A stretch of DNA of 64,000 nucleotides from Aralia elata. Lineage: Eukaryota; Streptophyta; Magnoliopsida; Apiales; Araliaceae. Each line of letters starts with the position of its first letter. Within the stretch, counting starts at the first letter, position 1. The notes under the pieces were generated by a model. The model saw nothing but the letters and a program-made list of their open reading frames with translations, searched no databases and was not told the DNA's origin. Below, in pieces: positions 1 to 11,820 of this stretch. Location: NCBI GenBank assembly GCA_034770075.1, contig CM068385.1:51840746-51904745 (forward strand), in the 5' to 3' direction. The position numbers were made by a program, and so were the translations under genes.

Positions 1-82
1 ATTAACTGTATGATGCATGCTCTTTTATTTATGGATAGAGAATGACCCCTGTACAGTCCTTTTGATACTATTTTTTTCACAG

Positions 83-1648
83 ATGTCGTCCTCAGATGTC
101 GTGGTTCGTTTGGATTCCATTCCTCCCACAGGGTTGGTGGGCAGCCTCCTCCGCTGGTTGGACAGTTTACTGCCGGCAGATAGGATTACCGCAGATGGTC
201 TTCTGGGACATTCTTGGTCCTTATTGACCTTTCAGGTGCCAGCGAGCTTCGTGGATGGCCTTCTGAGCTATTGGGCCCCTGCCCGTCAGGTGTTTAGGTT
301 AGGGACAGTAGAGCTGACCCCCACCCTCGAGGAGTATGCTCGCTTCACCGGTTTGCCCCTGGATAGACCTTGTGCTAGGGTCACAGTTGGTTCCATGCGC
401 CGTCAATTCTTGACTTTCACTGGTTTGCGAAGGGCTGTCCTGTTGCTGGTGATCACATCAGACCATATGGTTCCCCTTCAGTTCTTCATTGACCGGTTTG
501 GCTCACCTGACGGTTTTCGACTTTTCTTCGGTGATTTTTCCGTGTCCGAGGAGCACTGGGACGCCTTGAGAGTGGACGTTCTGATGGCCTGTGTCATCTC
601 AGTTTTGTACTTGCCTGCAGGATCCGATCATTTGGACATGCGGATTGTTGCGGCCGTTAGGGCCCTTCGGGAGGATCACACCATTCTCCCCATGATATTG
701 GCGGATACCTATATGTCGGCCACATATTGCCAGTCCTTCCGAGGGAGATTCTTCAGAGGGAGTTCGACTTTATTGTATGTGTGGTTCATGAGCCATCTCA
801 GCCCCATCGGCCACTTCCGCCGCCAAGGGTTTTGTTTCAGTCACAACATAGCCGCGCAGTTTTCGTTTCGTCCCGTGAGCTGTACTGATGTGACCTCCTG
901 GGTATCCTTTTTGTCTGTCATTGAGGACCCCTTTCATCTATTGGTCTACTCGGGCTATTGCTCCTTCATGAGCTTCTTGACTCATGTGCATAACCTGGAT
1001 TTCATCCCCATTGCTGGTTTGAGGGGCGTGACGACCTATCATCCCCTGGCGGTTATGGGGCAGTTTGATCAGACACAGGATTTACACCCCTTCGCGGGTG
1101 CAACCGCATACCGATTCCTTATATCATCCTGTACAGAGAGGGATCTACTGCAGGTATACGAGCTTTGGGATTGCAGGATCTTTGCCGAATATAGTGAAAG
1201 CTGTCACATCCAGACATTTGCCTACGTACAGTGGTTGCGTGGAGACCTGGATTCAGCTAGTTTGAGTCGGACTGGGGCCTTTGATGACTCTGGAGTGATC
1301 TTCACAGAAAATACCACAGACCATTCCATTTCAGCCGATTCTGCCCCGAGTCGGGTCGCTGAGGATTCCCGACTCCGCCTGGCCCTGATTACTACTGAAG
1401 CCGAGAGGGATGCCGCCCTTGCCGAGAGAGATGAGGCCATTCGGGCTAGAGATGCTGCCATTGCTGATAGAGAGGCCATTGTATTTCAGACCAGGGCAGT
1501 GGTAGATGCTCATTTTGGGACTGTTAGCCGAGCTACTGCTTTACTGGATCGTATTGATATGATGGGGCAGCAGATTGCAGGAGATGCTGATGCTTCAGAT
1601 TTATCCACCACCCTGTCCATCCTGCTTCGGCTAGTTTCAGATTTGTAG
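83..1648 (+). CDS. Antisense extra ORF of element T, DUF7745/plant-mobile-domain-like with C-terminal coiled coil
   Basis: An uninterrupted ORF of about 520 residues on the strand opposite to T gag-pol, lying between integrase and the missing 3' LTR. I chose the ATG at 83 because a T-rich tract ending CACAG at 73-82 directly precedes it and looks like a splice acceptor; the frame is open upstream to 17. The N-terminal two thirds look like the plant transposon-associated DUF7745 or plant-mobile-domain group, with a segment ELTPTLEEYARFTGLP near residue 82. The C-terminal part (about residues 430-475) is rich in Ala, Glu, Arg and Asp in heptad-like order and should form a coiled coil. Extra ORFs here, often antisense, are known in Tat elements; their function is unknown. 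It is the only large intact ORF of T, and a first exon to the left is possible. Confidence 0.75.
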   Translation: MSSSDVVVRLDSIPPTGLVGSLLRWLDSLLPADRITADGLLGHSWSLLTFQVPASFVDGLLSYWAPARQVFRLGTVELTPTLEEYARFTGLPLDRPCARVTVGSMRRQFLTFTGLRRAVLLLVITSDHMVPLQFFIDRFGSPDGFRLFFGDFSVSEEHWDALRVDVLMACVISVLYLPAGSDHLDMRIVAAVRALREDHTILPMILADTYMSATYCQSFRGRFFRGSSTLLYVWFMSHLSPIGHFRRQGFCFSHNIAAQFSFRPVSCTDVTSWVSFLSVIEDPFHLLVYSGYCSFMSFLTHVHNLDFIPIAGLRGVTTYHPLAVMGQFDQTQDLHPFAGATAYRFLISSCTERDLLQVYELWDCRIFAEYSESCHIQTFAYVQWLRGDLDSASLSRTGAFDDSGVIFTENTTDHSISADSAPSRVAEDSRLRLALITTEAERDAALAERDEAIRARDAAIADREAIVFQTRAVVDAHFGTVSRATALLDRIDMMGQQIAGDADASDLSTTLSILLRLVSDL

Positions 1649-2163
1649 ATTATTTTATTTCCTGCATAGACTATGTTGGTTTCATCAGTTATTGAAAGAG
1701 AAATCTTGTAATAAAACGACTTATATATATAGACATGCATTTAAATTTAGTCATTTTCCCCTTTTGTCGTATCATTGCCATCCATTGGATCATCATTTTA
1801 TCCAACTGACCATGATTTTGACATTTCGCCTTCTTTCTTTCCTCAAGACTTGATGGAGATTTGACAGATATTGCCGCACACCTTTTGATTTCGTCGGATT
1901 GAATCTCAGATTTTGGATAACTGTTTGGGTTGGATCAGGGTATGTATTCTGGGATGAAACTGGTTAGGCAGTTGGTTTCGGGAAGGTTTTGAGGGTGTAG
2001 GAAGGTTTTATCTGGCTATCGAAAATTGGTTTTGATTAGGGAAAGGATTATTTTTTTTTTTTTAAAGGATCGGACCGCGCCATGATGGCTGCCTACGTAC
2101 CCCCACAAGTTGGGAGATCAGGTCCTACGTAGTTCGCTGTTAGGGGAAAAAGGAACTGATGAT
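1649..2163 (-). other. Region of T between integrase and the antisense ORF
   Basis: No coding region. It holds the 3' flank of the antisense ORF and the region downstream of integrase. At about 2065-2150 there is a block with two CCTACGTA words 40 bases apart, each containing the palindrome TACGTA, next to a run of T. I recognise this kind of block as common downstream of pol in plant Tat elements, but I cannot assign a role. Confidence 0.5.
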
Positions 2164-3819
2164 TTAAGCGTAGAACCGCTTCACCGAGTCAGAATTGAGG
2201 GGTTGTGGAAATACCTCACCATCCATTTCTTGCAATATGAGGGCCCCTCCGGATAGTACTTTCTTGATCACAAATGGCCCTTCCCAGTTCGGGGCAAACT
2301 TCCCCTTGGCCTCGTCTTGACAAGGTATGATTCTTTTCAACACCAAATCGTTTTCCTTGAACTTCCGAAGTCTTATCTTTTTATCGTACGATCGAGAAAT
2401 CCTCTGTTGATATAGCTGACCATGCCAAATGGCAGCCACCCTCCTTTCATCAATCAGGGCCAATTGGTCATATCGACTTTGCATCCAATCCTCTTCGCTT
2501 ATCTGAGCGTCGATCACTATTCTGAGGGACGCCATCTCAACCTCGACTGGTAGAACAGCCTCCATTCCATACACCAAAGCGTAAGGGGTTGCCCCTGTAG
2601 AAGTACGCGTTGATGTTCGGTATGCCAGCAAGGTGAGGGGTAACAGATCTGGCCATCCCCGATGATTAGCAGACATTTTTGCCATGATCTTCTTGATGTT
2701 CTTATTGGCCGCCTCCACTGCCCCATTCATTTTGGGACGGTAAATGACGGAATTGAGATGCTTAATCTTGAACTGGTCACACAGTCCTTTCATGAGGGCG
2801 TTGTTTAAATTCTTGGCATTGTCGGAGACTACAACCTCAGGTTGCCCATATCGGCAAATGACATTATTCCTGATGAAGCTGACGATGACCTCCTGAGTGA
2901 CTTTGGGGAAAGAGGCTGCTTCTACCCATTTGGTGAAATAATCGATCATGACGAAGATGAATCGGTGCCCGTTGCTTGCTTTGGGCTCTATCGGTCCGAT
3001 TACATCCATTCCCCACATTGAAAATGGCCAGGGGGAGGTCATACAGTGCAGTTCATTTGGAGGTGTATGGATCTCATTACCGTGCGCCTGGCACTGATAA
3101 CACCGTTTGACATGATCATCGCAATCGGCTTTCAGCGTTAACCAATAATGCCCTGTTCTCAAGATCTTTTTGGCCAACATCGGTCCACTCATATGTGGCC
3201 CACACACCCCGCCATGGATTTCATTCATAATCCTTTGGGATTGCGTTTCGTCTACGCATTGCAACAGTCCCAACCCGGCATCCCTTTTGTAAAGTGAATC
3301 GCCACTCAGGTAAAACTTCATCGCCATCTTTTGAATTCTCATCCTTTCAGTCCGATTTGCCTGATCGGGAAGGGATCTGTCTCTCAGATATTCCCTTATG
3401 TCGTGATACCAGGGTTGCCTCGTCAACACCACCTCATTTGATAACACTGCCACATTTTCCTCATATGCCGGGGCATTCTGTACGGTGATCTCAATCTGTG
3501 GACTGTCCCTACTCTTGATCACGTGGATTAAGGAAGCCAAAGTCGCCAGTGCATCGGCAAAATCATTTCGTCCCCGAGGAATATGGCGGAAGGCGATATC
3601 TTCGAACTCTTGCATAAGCTGGGTGACACAACGATGGTATGGAAGTAACCGAAGCTCCTTAGTGTTGTATACCCCGATTGTTTGTCTGATTACCAACTCT
3701 GAATCCCCGAACACCGCTAGTCTTTTTACTCCCATGTCACGGGCCAATCGGAGTCCCAAGATACACCCCTCGTATTCAGCGGTGTTGTTCGAATTGCTGA
3801 AACGAAGCTTGGTGGCCAC
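2164..3819 (-). pseudogene. T pol C-terminal part: end of archaeal-type RNase H plus integrase
   Basis: A 551-codon open frame. The first 90 residues are the second (archaeal-type) RNase H typical of Tat, with NNTAEYEG and GDSELVIRQ carrying the conserved Glu and Asp. Integrase follows: an HHCC zinc-binding part (HGGVCGPHMSG, then CYQCQ), then the catalytic core with Asp in GMDVIGP, Asp in VVSDNAKN and Glu in NGAVEAANKN, then a basic C-terminal domain ending near the TAA at 2164. The three catalytic residues are present. The start of the RNase H lies in another frame, upstream of a frameshift near 3835, so the natural polyprotein is broken. The role is insertion of the element cDNA into the genome. 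Confidence 0.9.
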
Positions 3820-4360
3820 GGGATATTGTTTCTCCGGTGATAGAGACTAGGACCGCTCCGGCTCCTGCCCCCTCGGCATTCATGGCACCATCAAAATACA
3901 GCTTCCAGAATTGTCCCTCGTCATCACATTTTTCGCGCGATACCCAGAATATATCCTCGCCCGGGAGAGGGGTTTCTAACGGCTCCATCCCTCCCGTTGG
4001 GGCTTCTGCCAACTGATCTGCAATTCCCTGCCCTTTCATGGCCTTCTGGGTTACGTACACCATGTCAAACTGTTGTAAAATTAACTGCCATCTGGATAAT
4101 CGACAATTCAGCATGGGTCTTTCAAAAATATATTTCAAGGGATCCATTCTTGATATCAGGTACGTTGTATGCCCATGGAGGTAGTGCTGTAATCTCCCTG
4201 CCGCCCAGGCCAGAGCACAACAAGTCTTCTCGATGGGAGTGTAATTCTGCTCACATTGGCTAAATCTTTTGCTGAGGTAATAGATGGCCTGCTCCTTACC
4301 CGCCTCATTTTTCTGTCCCAGCATGCATCCCATCGCAATGGCATTGACCGATATGTACAT
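3776..4360 (-). pseudogene. T pol RNase H plus start of second RNase H
   Basis: Open frame of 194 codons. The first part is the ordinary Ty3/gypsy RNase H with its linker (AIYYLSKRFS, YTPIEKTCCALAWA). It is followed by the start of the second, archaeal-type RNase H (KLYFDGAMNAEGAGAG, with the first catalytic Asp). The frame leaves the coding path near 3835, where the next ORF takes over, and is entered by a frameshift near 4380. In the intact family this degrades the RNA strand during reverse transcription. Confidence 0.85.
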
Positions 4361-5673
4361 AAACAGAGGGATCCCATCCTTCGGGGTGTATGTGGTACCA
4401 GCACTGGTGCCTCAGTCAATTGCTTTTTAATGGTCTGAAACGCCTTTTGACATTGCTCATTCCATTCTTGGGACACCCCTTTTCTTAACAGTCTAAAAAT
4501 CGGCTCACATGTGGTCGTCAAGTGGGATATAAAACGGCTGATAAAGTTTATCCTCCCGAGGAATCCTCTTATCTCCTTTTCTGTGTGAGGTGCCGGCATA
4601 TCCACAATGGCCTTAATCTTTGCTGGGTCCAACTCAATGCCCCGATTACTAACCAGGAAACCCAAGAGCTTACCCGACTGTACTCCGAAAGCGCACTTGG
4701 CTGGATTGAGCTTCAAATTATATTTTCTGAGCCGATCGAATAGCTTTTTGAGATGAATTATATGATCGGATTCTACCTTCGATTTCACAATAATGTCGTC
4801 CACGTAGACCTCTATCTCCTTGTGCATCATATCGTGGAATAAGGCCATCATGGCTCTCTGATAAGTAGCCCCCGCGTTTGTGAGGCCAAAAGCCAGTCGT
4901 CTATAGCAGAAAGTGCCCCAAGGGGTGATGAATGCGGTCTTTTCCCGATCTTCCTCCGCCACCATTATCTGATGATATCCCGCGAAGCAATCCACAAAAG
5001 AATACATTTCGTACTGGGCTGTGTTATCTACCAGGATGTGTATGAAAGGCACCGGGAAGTTATCCTTGAGACTGGCCTTGTTTAGATCTCTGTAGTCTAC
5101 GCATACCCTCACCTTTCCTCCAGGTTTAGCCACTGGGACCACATTGGACAGCCATTCCGGGTAAGTGGACACCATAATGATTCCCGCCCTGAACTGTTTG
5201 ATGATCTCTTCCTTCACCTTTAAACTCCACTCAGGTTTCAACTTTCTTAGTTTCTGCTTGACAGGCCTGAAACCCTCCTTGATGGGTAACCGGTGCACCA
5301 CAATGTCGGTGGACAATCCGATCATATCCTCGTGCGACCAGGCAAAGACATCCTCATATTGTCTTAGTAACTCAATTATTTCTGCTTTTTGGCTGGGGTT
5401 AAGGTATGTCCCTATCTTGAGTTCTTTTGGATGGTCAGGGGTTCCGATATCTATAGTGATGGTTTGGTCCAAATTGGGTTTGGGTTTATCCTCGACCCAT
5501 CCTTTGATCTCATCAGGTGCGTCGTCGTAATCTGTCTCGTCTTGTTCAATGCCCATTAAATCGAAATCCAGCTCAATGTCAAAATCATAATCATCATTCA
5601 AATTTGAAAGACCATTTGTTAGGCAAGGATTACTCAAATTGGTACACCTGACATGAAACAAAATACTTGTCAT
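4156..5673 (-). pseudogene. T pol reverse transcriptase
   Basis: Open frame of 505 codons. An acidic linker is followed by the RT: PVKQKLRKLKPEW, VCVDYRDLNKA, FVDCFAGYHQI and the catalytic YVDD in VYVDDIIVKS, then the thumb region (GFLVSNRGIELDP). It ends in the RNase H linker, where the frame is lost near 4380; the last 75 or so codons are out of frame with the family. The ATG at 5673 is probably not used: the frame appears to be joined to the upstream protease by an intron whose acceptor is at 5648. Confidence 0.9.
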
Positions 5674-5815
5674 ATATAAATCATTTTTTCACGATGATCG
5701 CATTTTCAAATAACAAGAAGAAACGACATAATGATGCAGAATTAAAACAACAACAAAAATAAATTTCTTCATTCCCCCATCATCTGGGGTCAATCACCCT
5801 GACGTCGAGTTTTAC
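5648..5815 (-). other. Probable intron between protease and RT of element T
   Basis: On the minus strand a donor CAGGG|GTAAAA (first intron base 5815) and a pyrimidine-rich acceptor ending CATGTCAG (last base 5648) bound a 168-nt AT-rich stretch. The upstream frame stops within the donor and the downstream frame is open at the acceptor; removal of 168 nt keeps the two frames in register. An intron at exactly this place is established for Ogre elements of the Tat lineage, where splicing is needed to make Gag-Pro-Pol. Splicing itself is inferred. Confidence 0.65.
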
Positions 5816-8800
5816 CCCTGTTTGGATATCACGGGTTTCTGGGTCCAATTGTCGATGGTCAGGTCAGCTGGAATGCGCTGGATAAAGGAGGGCCTCACAT
5901 CGGACACCTCCCCGATGATTACGGATACGTCGCCTGAATCCTTCTCCATATCTTTTCCAGGAATAATCAGCCCTGCCCAATCGATGACAGGCACAACTTG
6001 TTGGGGCTCCCGGTGGCGCGATAACATTCGTCCCCTCCTTACTGCTTGTTGATTGTCCGGGGATGTAGCATTTGGTTTCAAACTCCTTTGCGACCTCCTG
6101 CAGGAAACTTTCCCTCCGGGCCGACTCACTATGTGTGGGGGTTAACTCTTCATTCCCTGCCCCAATCACAGGTCCGCTGATCCCCCGCTCATTGTCGGCT
6201 CTGGTCGCTGGACTGCCAACTAGTAGAATCGGAGTCGCACCCTGACGGTGTCCTCGTACTGCGCCCACATGGTATCCCAATCCTGCTTTGCCTATCTGCT
6301 GTGGTAGGTGGATGGGCTCGGTGATTCCCTGACTGCTTCTCCCTAGTCCCTGTCCAGGTTGGAAGTTCATTTTAATCATTTCCTTTGCCACAAAGGTGAG
6401 TTCCGGAGAGACCCTTGGTTTCACAGCTGGAGCTCCCAGGCATCTATAATGGGGAGTGCTAATCTCTAGTGCTTGAAAGCTGGCAGGCGCCGCTGACTCA
6501 TCCACATTGATTACTGGTAGGCCACTCCTGGGAGGAGAAGGGTCATCACATTCGGCCGAGATTGTTACCAGATTCCCATCGATGATCAACTTGATTTGTT
6601 GGTGGAGCGTGGAAGGAACTGCCCCGGCCATGTGTATCCACGGCCTCCCTAACAGCAGGTTGTAGCTTGCCGTAATATCTAGGACTTGGAAGGATATATC
6701 AAAAGTACAGGGCCCTATCTCCACTGGCAATTCTATCTCTCCGATGGTATCCCTCCGGGATCCGTCAAAAGCCCGAACCACCACATGACTGGCCCGTAGG
6801 CGCTTGGGACTGATGTTCATTTTCTTCAGCGTGCTGAGAGGACATATATTCAATGCCGATCCCCCGTCGATCAGCACCCCATTCATGACATATCCTGAGG
6901 AGATTACCGCGATGTGTAGCGGTTTTCGGTGCCCCCTTCCCTCTTTGGGAATGTCCTCATCCGTAAAGGATATTGCATCGGTTTCCAATAAGTGGCCTAT
7001 CAGCTGGCCGAAACCCTCCTCACTAATTTCTTTGGACACAAATGCCTCCTCCAGAACCTTCATCAGGGTTTTGCAATGCTCATTGGATGACAACACCAAG
7101 TCCATGACTGATGTTAGGGTTGATTCCTCATTTAAAATCTGGATCCCCCTCGTTTCTGGGTGATCCATCCTTTTCAAAAACTCTATGGCCCTTTCCTCGG
7201 AAACCTCTTCATTTTTTCTCTTTTGGCTCTCAAGGACTCGCCCGGGAAGATATAAGGGGTTCCCCTTGGTCGTCACGGAAGCACAACTGGCCGCTTCCTC
7301 TGGTATTCCCCCATAATTCCAGGGTACAGTCTTCAGACTACTGATAGGGAGTTGCGGCCTTGCTGCAAGTATGATGGGCCTCGGGGCTGTCAGCTTGACA
7401 GGTCCCTCTATGTTATTCGTACTTACCCCTATCAACCTGATGGGCGCTCCCCGTGCATCCCCATGATCATGTATCATGTTGATCATCTCCTCAACTTTCT
7501 GCACATAGTTCAACCTTGGCGGCCCCCCAGCCTCACTTGCCTCCGTCGCATTAACTCCCCCTCCATCATGTCTTGGCAGGGGATTTGCTTTAACATTCGG
7601 GGAGTCCGGTTGTTCCACCACAATTTCCCCACTGTCTATCATGTTTTGGATTCGATGCTTCAACGTCCAGCAATCTTGTGTATCATGGCCAGGGGAACTG
7701 GAGTGGTATGCACATCGTTTGCTCGGGTCAAACCTTCTACCCTTTGGGTCACTTGGTGGTGCCAGACCAACTATTTTCTTTTGGGCTACTAATACCGCTA
7801 TTACCCGTTCAAGCGGCTCCCCGAGCGGGGTGAATACTCGATTCTGCGAGGCCTCATATCTTCTTCGCCCCTCTGCCCTTTGATCTGTGAAATTTGGCTG
7901 TCGGGATGGCCCTCCCCTCTGTACCTGTACCGGAAGATGGCTTTCTGCTTTTCTGGATGACCCTTGTAGGATGAGGGAGACATCCTCTTCCTTCCTCTTT
8001 TGGACTCTCCGGGAAGTGCTGCCATAGTTTCCATTCTGTATTTGCTCGGCAGCCGTTTCTAAAGCAGTAAGATCCCGGATTTTACCCGACTTCAACCCCA
8101 TGTCTACCATCTCTCCATGTTTAATCATTTCAGCAAAAGGTCTTCCAATCCCCGAGATGACCCTCTCATAATACGGTGCCTCCTGAATGTCTACAAAGGT
8201 CATTACCATCTCTGATTCGCTCATCGGGGGGGTTACCTGTGCGGCCATGCCCCTCCATCTTTGCGCATATTCCCTGAAGGACTCCCTAGGCTGTTTTTTA
8301 ACCTTTGTCATTTGGTACCTGTCAAGAGCCATCTGGGCCTGAAAGCTGTATTGGGTTAAGAAGGTATGGGCCAATTCCTCCCAGTTGTGGATTCGGGCGT
8401 TGTCGAGGCGGGCATACCAGATTCTTGCCTCCCCTGTTAAGCTTTTCTGGAATAGTTGCATTCTTAACCCCTCGTCTTCGGCATAAGACCCGAGTTCTCC
8501 AATGTATATTTTCAAGTGTGTATAGGGGTCTCCCTTTCCATTGTACTTTTCAAACTCGGGAACTTTGAACTTTTCTGGATATCTGGCTCCGGGGAAAACA
8601 CATAGATCCGAATAATTAACCCTGCCCAGGGAGCCTATGCCCCTTAGAGATTGGATGGTCTCCTCCATGTGTTTCATTTTTCTCCGAAGGTCGTCATTGT
8701 CCCCTTCTTCTGGGATAGTAACCACTGTCCTGCTAGGTATGGGAACGGCCTTTGTAATGACTGGCTCGTCCTTGAGTTGGGGTTGGTCATCCTTACCCAG

Positions 8801-8986
8801 GTTTACAACATTTTTAGGAGGATTCTGGTCACCCCCTGGTGGTGGAATATTATGTGGTCCTTGGCTTGGCGGATCCTGTCTGAGTAGGAACTGCTCTTTT
8901 AGCATTGTGGCCATTTCCATCATCTGTTTTTTGAAGTCATCAAACTCTTCCCGAGATATGGAACTATGATTAGGAATATCAGCCAT
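5812..8986 (-). pseudogene. T gag-protease with G-patch-like segment
   Basis: The main frame (8986 down to 5864, 1040 codons, ATG at 8986) carries the gag core (about residues 145-290, GKGDPYTHLKIY), a zinc-binding segment CAYHSSSPGHDTQDC (about 420) and the aspartic protease with active site LIDGGSALN (about 705). A G-patch-like segment PGQGLGRSSQGI follows (about 872-885). Near 6005 a frameshift moves the family-like sequence to another frame, which runs from 6129 to the stop at 5812; the last 50 codons of the long frame are therefore not native. Gag forms the particle and the protease processes it. The G-patch-like tail is a feature I associate with Tat elements; its role is unknown. Confidence 0.88.
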
Positions 8987-9765
8987 TTCAGAGGTAGAGA
9001 CCTGGGCTTTCTTAGACTGCGAACGGGTTTGAGGAGCAATCCTACAGAGACAATGGTTCGAAGTTTAGTCCCGGGGAAATGCAAAAAATGGATGCATGCT
9101 AAAACTGTAATTTTTTTGTGTGTTTTTGGGTTTTTTAATCTTTCCCTGCAAAAGAGAAAGTCAGTAGTCCTTTAGTGCAATAACAAATGCTAAACATGAC
9201 TTTATTTATGCTTCCCCAACTATTCCCTGCAATTCACAGCGGTTAGTAATCTCTTTCGACATAAAAAAGGGATGTATGAATATTGAATGAGATCATGACA
9301 TTTAGACATATAAACGTAAAAAGGCATGAAGAGACTTTTCCTGCGTTGGGTTATTCTGAGGATGACCTATCCTAGGGTTACTCTCACGGGCTTTTCGGCA
9401 TGAAGGTTCCCAAATCTTCGCAATCTACTCGTTTGAGCCCTTTCGATTGGAGCGGATTTGAGTGGTGCGTTTCCTGAGCCATCTCCGGGGAGCAGCCCCA
9501 TCGAGTCCAGTAATAAGCAACCGACGGGTTCGCCTCAGGAGGAGGTACTCTCTCAACATACATTCACATTCATCGTCCTCACCGTATGCAAATGATTACT
9601 TTGAAGTAAAGCAAACCCATTCAATCATTCATTTATTGGACAAAAACACACATTCACACAACAATAAGTAAAACAGGTCAAAATGTCGCACGCACATACA
9701 CATTCATAAATTTTTAAAGGATAGGATAGCATCAAGATTTGAACGCGGCTTAAGCCCTCTAATTG
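8987..9765 (-). other. Untranslated leader of element T
   Basis: About 780 bases between PBS and gag. I see only short chance ORFs and no recognisable structure or coding signal. Confidence 0.6.
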
Positions 9766-9783
9766 TCCCCAGCAGAGTCGCCA
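9766..9783 (-). promoter_or_regulatory. Primer-binding site of T (tRNA-Arg type)
   Basis: On the minus strand the sequence begins TGGCGACTC, two bases inside the LTR end. It is complementary to the 3' end of plant tRNA-Arg species with acceptor GAGTCG-CCA, and is the PBS type reported for Ogre/Tat elements. Confidence 0.85.
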
Positions 9784-9785
9784 GC

Positions 9786-11820
9786 TGTCGACGCCGGGTT
9801 TTTCGCTTCGCGTGTCCTTTTAGTCTTTTCCAATTTTAGCCTTTTGGTTTAGATGATTTTTTGGAAAAGGTCGGCATTGATGTCGACGGGGTTTTGAAAG
9901 ATCGTTTTTTATGATGAGCCATTTAACCAGAGTCGCCAGTTGGTATATTTGAAATGGATGTACCAACTCATCCGAATTTTCGTTTTTTATGAATCGCTGG
10001 CTCATGTGTGACTCCGAATTAATTGGTCTGCGAATCGAGATTCATAGAGTTCGGGGGCTTGCTTAAGTGAGGGGAAGGTGTTAGGCACCCCTCGACTTCC
10101 GTGAAACACGGTTACCGCAATCTTGATGCTTTTCCAATCCTTTAATTCATAAAACGTATATGCGTGCGTGTGTGTGTGTGCCTAAATGAATGTTGTGGTG
10201 AGTTTGTATGAAAGAATCATTTGGATTTTTAGGGAAAATCATGCTTTAATTTGATAACGCTTCGGAATGTCTTTTCGGTATATACGAGAAAGCTTTATGA
10301 GAAAAGTTTGATTTTAATTGTCCAAAACTATGAGATTTTCATTAGGTGTCGTTTTGGCAAAACGAGAGTTTTAAACCTTTGTCAAAATAGGAATCGAGAT
10401 CTATACGTTGCTTTCGTAACTCAAATGATAGGCAACTTCTAGGATCTCTTTCACCCTATGCACAAAGATTTAATAAAACGTTACTTATTTTATAAAATCG
10501 TTTTTTGTGTGATGTTTTGGAAACGATTTCCTTTTGGCCTTCTCGTTTACATAGAAATCAACATTTCATTAGCACTTCTCATTTTAAGCCTCGTGATGCT
10601 AACAACCTAGTTTGATTGATTTTATGAAGATCTTCATTGTTTAGCTTCGAAATCAATTTCGTGTCGTAAATCGAATCAAGCATAAAATGCATTGGGGTTA
10701 TTCATGGGCATGTAAACCATCCAAATAACCCCAACACCCACAATCACACACTTCATTATTACGGGGCCTTAAACCCGATTCCGCCTTGGCGTCGTTTTAA
10801 GGCCCAATATTACATATTTACAAAGAGACTACATCCTACCCGCTACATACATCAAGATACGTCCATCATCGGATTTGGACCACGGGGTCGCTTTCCTAGG
10901 CTCACAACCAAATTTCCACACACCCACAATCGGATTTTACAAGAAATAACCAATACGGATAATCTACCACTACCAAGACATCCCAAAATAGAGATCTAAA
11001 AGAACCTTGTCAATATAACACCAAAAAAACAAACAAACAAGAGATCAATAAATAAATATCATCGGGTTATTAGGAAGAATTTTGTTCCAAATGGAACCCT
11101 CACTAATACTCCCTAATTTATTATTCCATAATCATATGAAAATTTCATTTGATTTGACCAAAAGATATGATAGAAATTATAAAATTGAGGAGATTTTCAC
11201 CTTGCAAATGAGATCAAAATGGATCTAGATTTGTGTATTTGAATAGAAGAAAAAGTCTTATGTGATACAATCAAATCACAAAAATATTATTCCTCTCTTT
11301 TTTTCTTACTTTCTCTCCTATTTGATTGCAAAATCTATGCTAATTCTTCCTCTTTTTCTCTATTTCCTGCTGCTGTTTCCTTGCTGATTCTCTTCTTCTC
11401 CAAAAATTCTCGAACTCCCTGTATGCTGAGAAGAAATGGTTGATATAGGCTGGCCAAAGCCAGCCGCAGATACATCTGCGGCTGGCCGCAGATGGATCTG
11501 CGGCTGGCTGGCGCCCACACCCCACTCAGCACACCTTCCACTTTGATTATTTAATTCTCCTCGGTTCTCGCACCGTACCTCGATTCTCGCGTCGCGCCGT
11601 CAGTTTTATCCGAAAGGCTTGTATTTTGCAGTCCGGAAATTATTGCGGGACGTGACACATCATTCGGCATGCTCATTTCGGACGGCCTTGATCGCAAGTC
11701 GTCGTGGTGGCTCTAAGTGTTCGCACTTATGTTCACCCTCCGTCTCGCAGGCCGGTCCAATGGACGAATTTGCCCTCCTGTCATGGTCAGTATAGGAAAT
11801 GCAAAATTTGGGTGTCTACA
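9786..11820 (-). repeat. 5' LTR of element T
   Basis: 2035 bp. On the minus strand it starts TGTAGACACCC at 11820 and ends GCGTCGACA at 9786, two bases before the PBS. The right limit is fixed by the return of element A sequence at 11821. No ORF. About 310 bp from its start it carries a pair of GC-rich palindromes (11459-11504). The second LTR is outside the window, so its age cannot be read. Confidence 0.88.
11459..11504. repeat. Double GC-rich palindrome in the LTR of T
   Basis: Two adjacent near-perfect inverted repeats. The first has 13-bp arms (11459-11471 and 11474-11486) around a 2-base spacer; the second has 9-bp arms GCCGCAGAT / ATCTGCGGC (11485-11493 and 11496-11504), also with a 2-base spacer. 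The pair stands out in otherwise AT-rich LTR sequence and also gives a spurious ORF on the minus strand. Confidence 0.9.

Larger units (their letters stand above)
1..11820 (-). mobile_element. Element T: Tat/Ogre-type Ty3/gypsy retrotransposon, 3' end off the left edge
   Basis: Read on the minus strand the order is 5' LTR (9786-11820), Arg-type PBS, gag-protease, probable intron, RT, RNase H, a second archaeal-type RNase H, integrase, then an ORF in the opposite direction. Dual RNase H and an extra ORF after integrase are known hallmarks of the Tat lineage. The 3' LTR is not in the window. At the right edge T joins sequence that matches the interior of the 3' LTR of element A from 20418 onward, so T interrupts the 5' LTR of A. 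The first five bases after T, TTAAT, are the expected target duplication; its partner is outside the window. Three frameshifts show that this copy is no longer intact. Confidence 0.93.

Noticed and set aside
11335..11541. Minus-strand ORFs rich in Ala and Cys near 11.4 kb
   Set aside because: Arise from the double palindrome and purine-rich LTR sequence of T.
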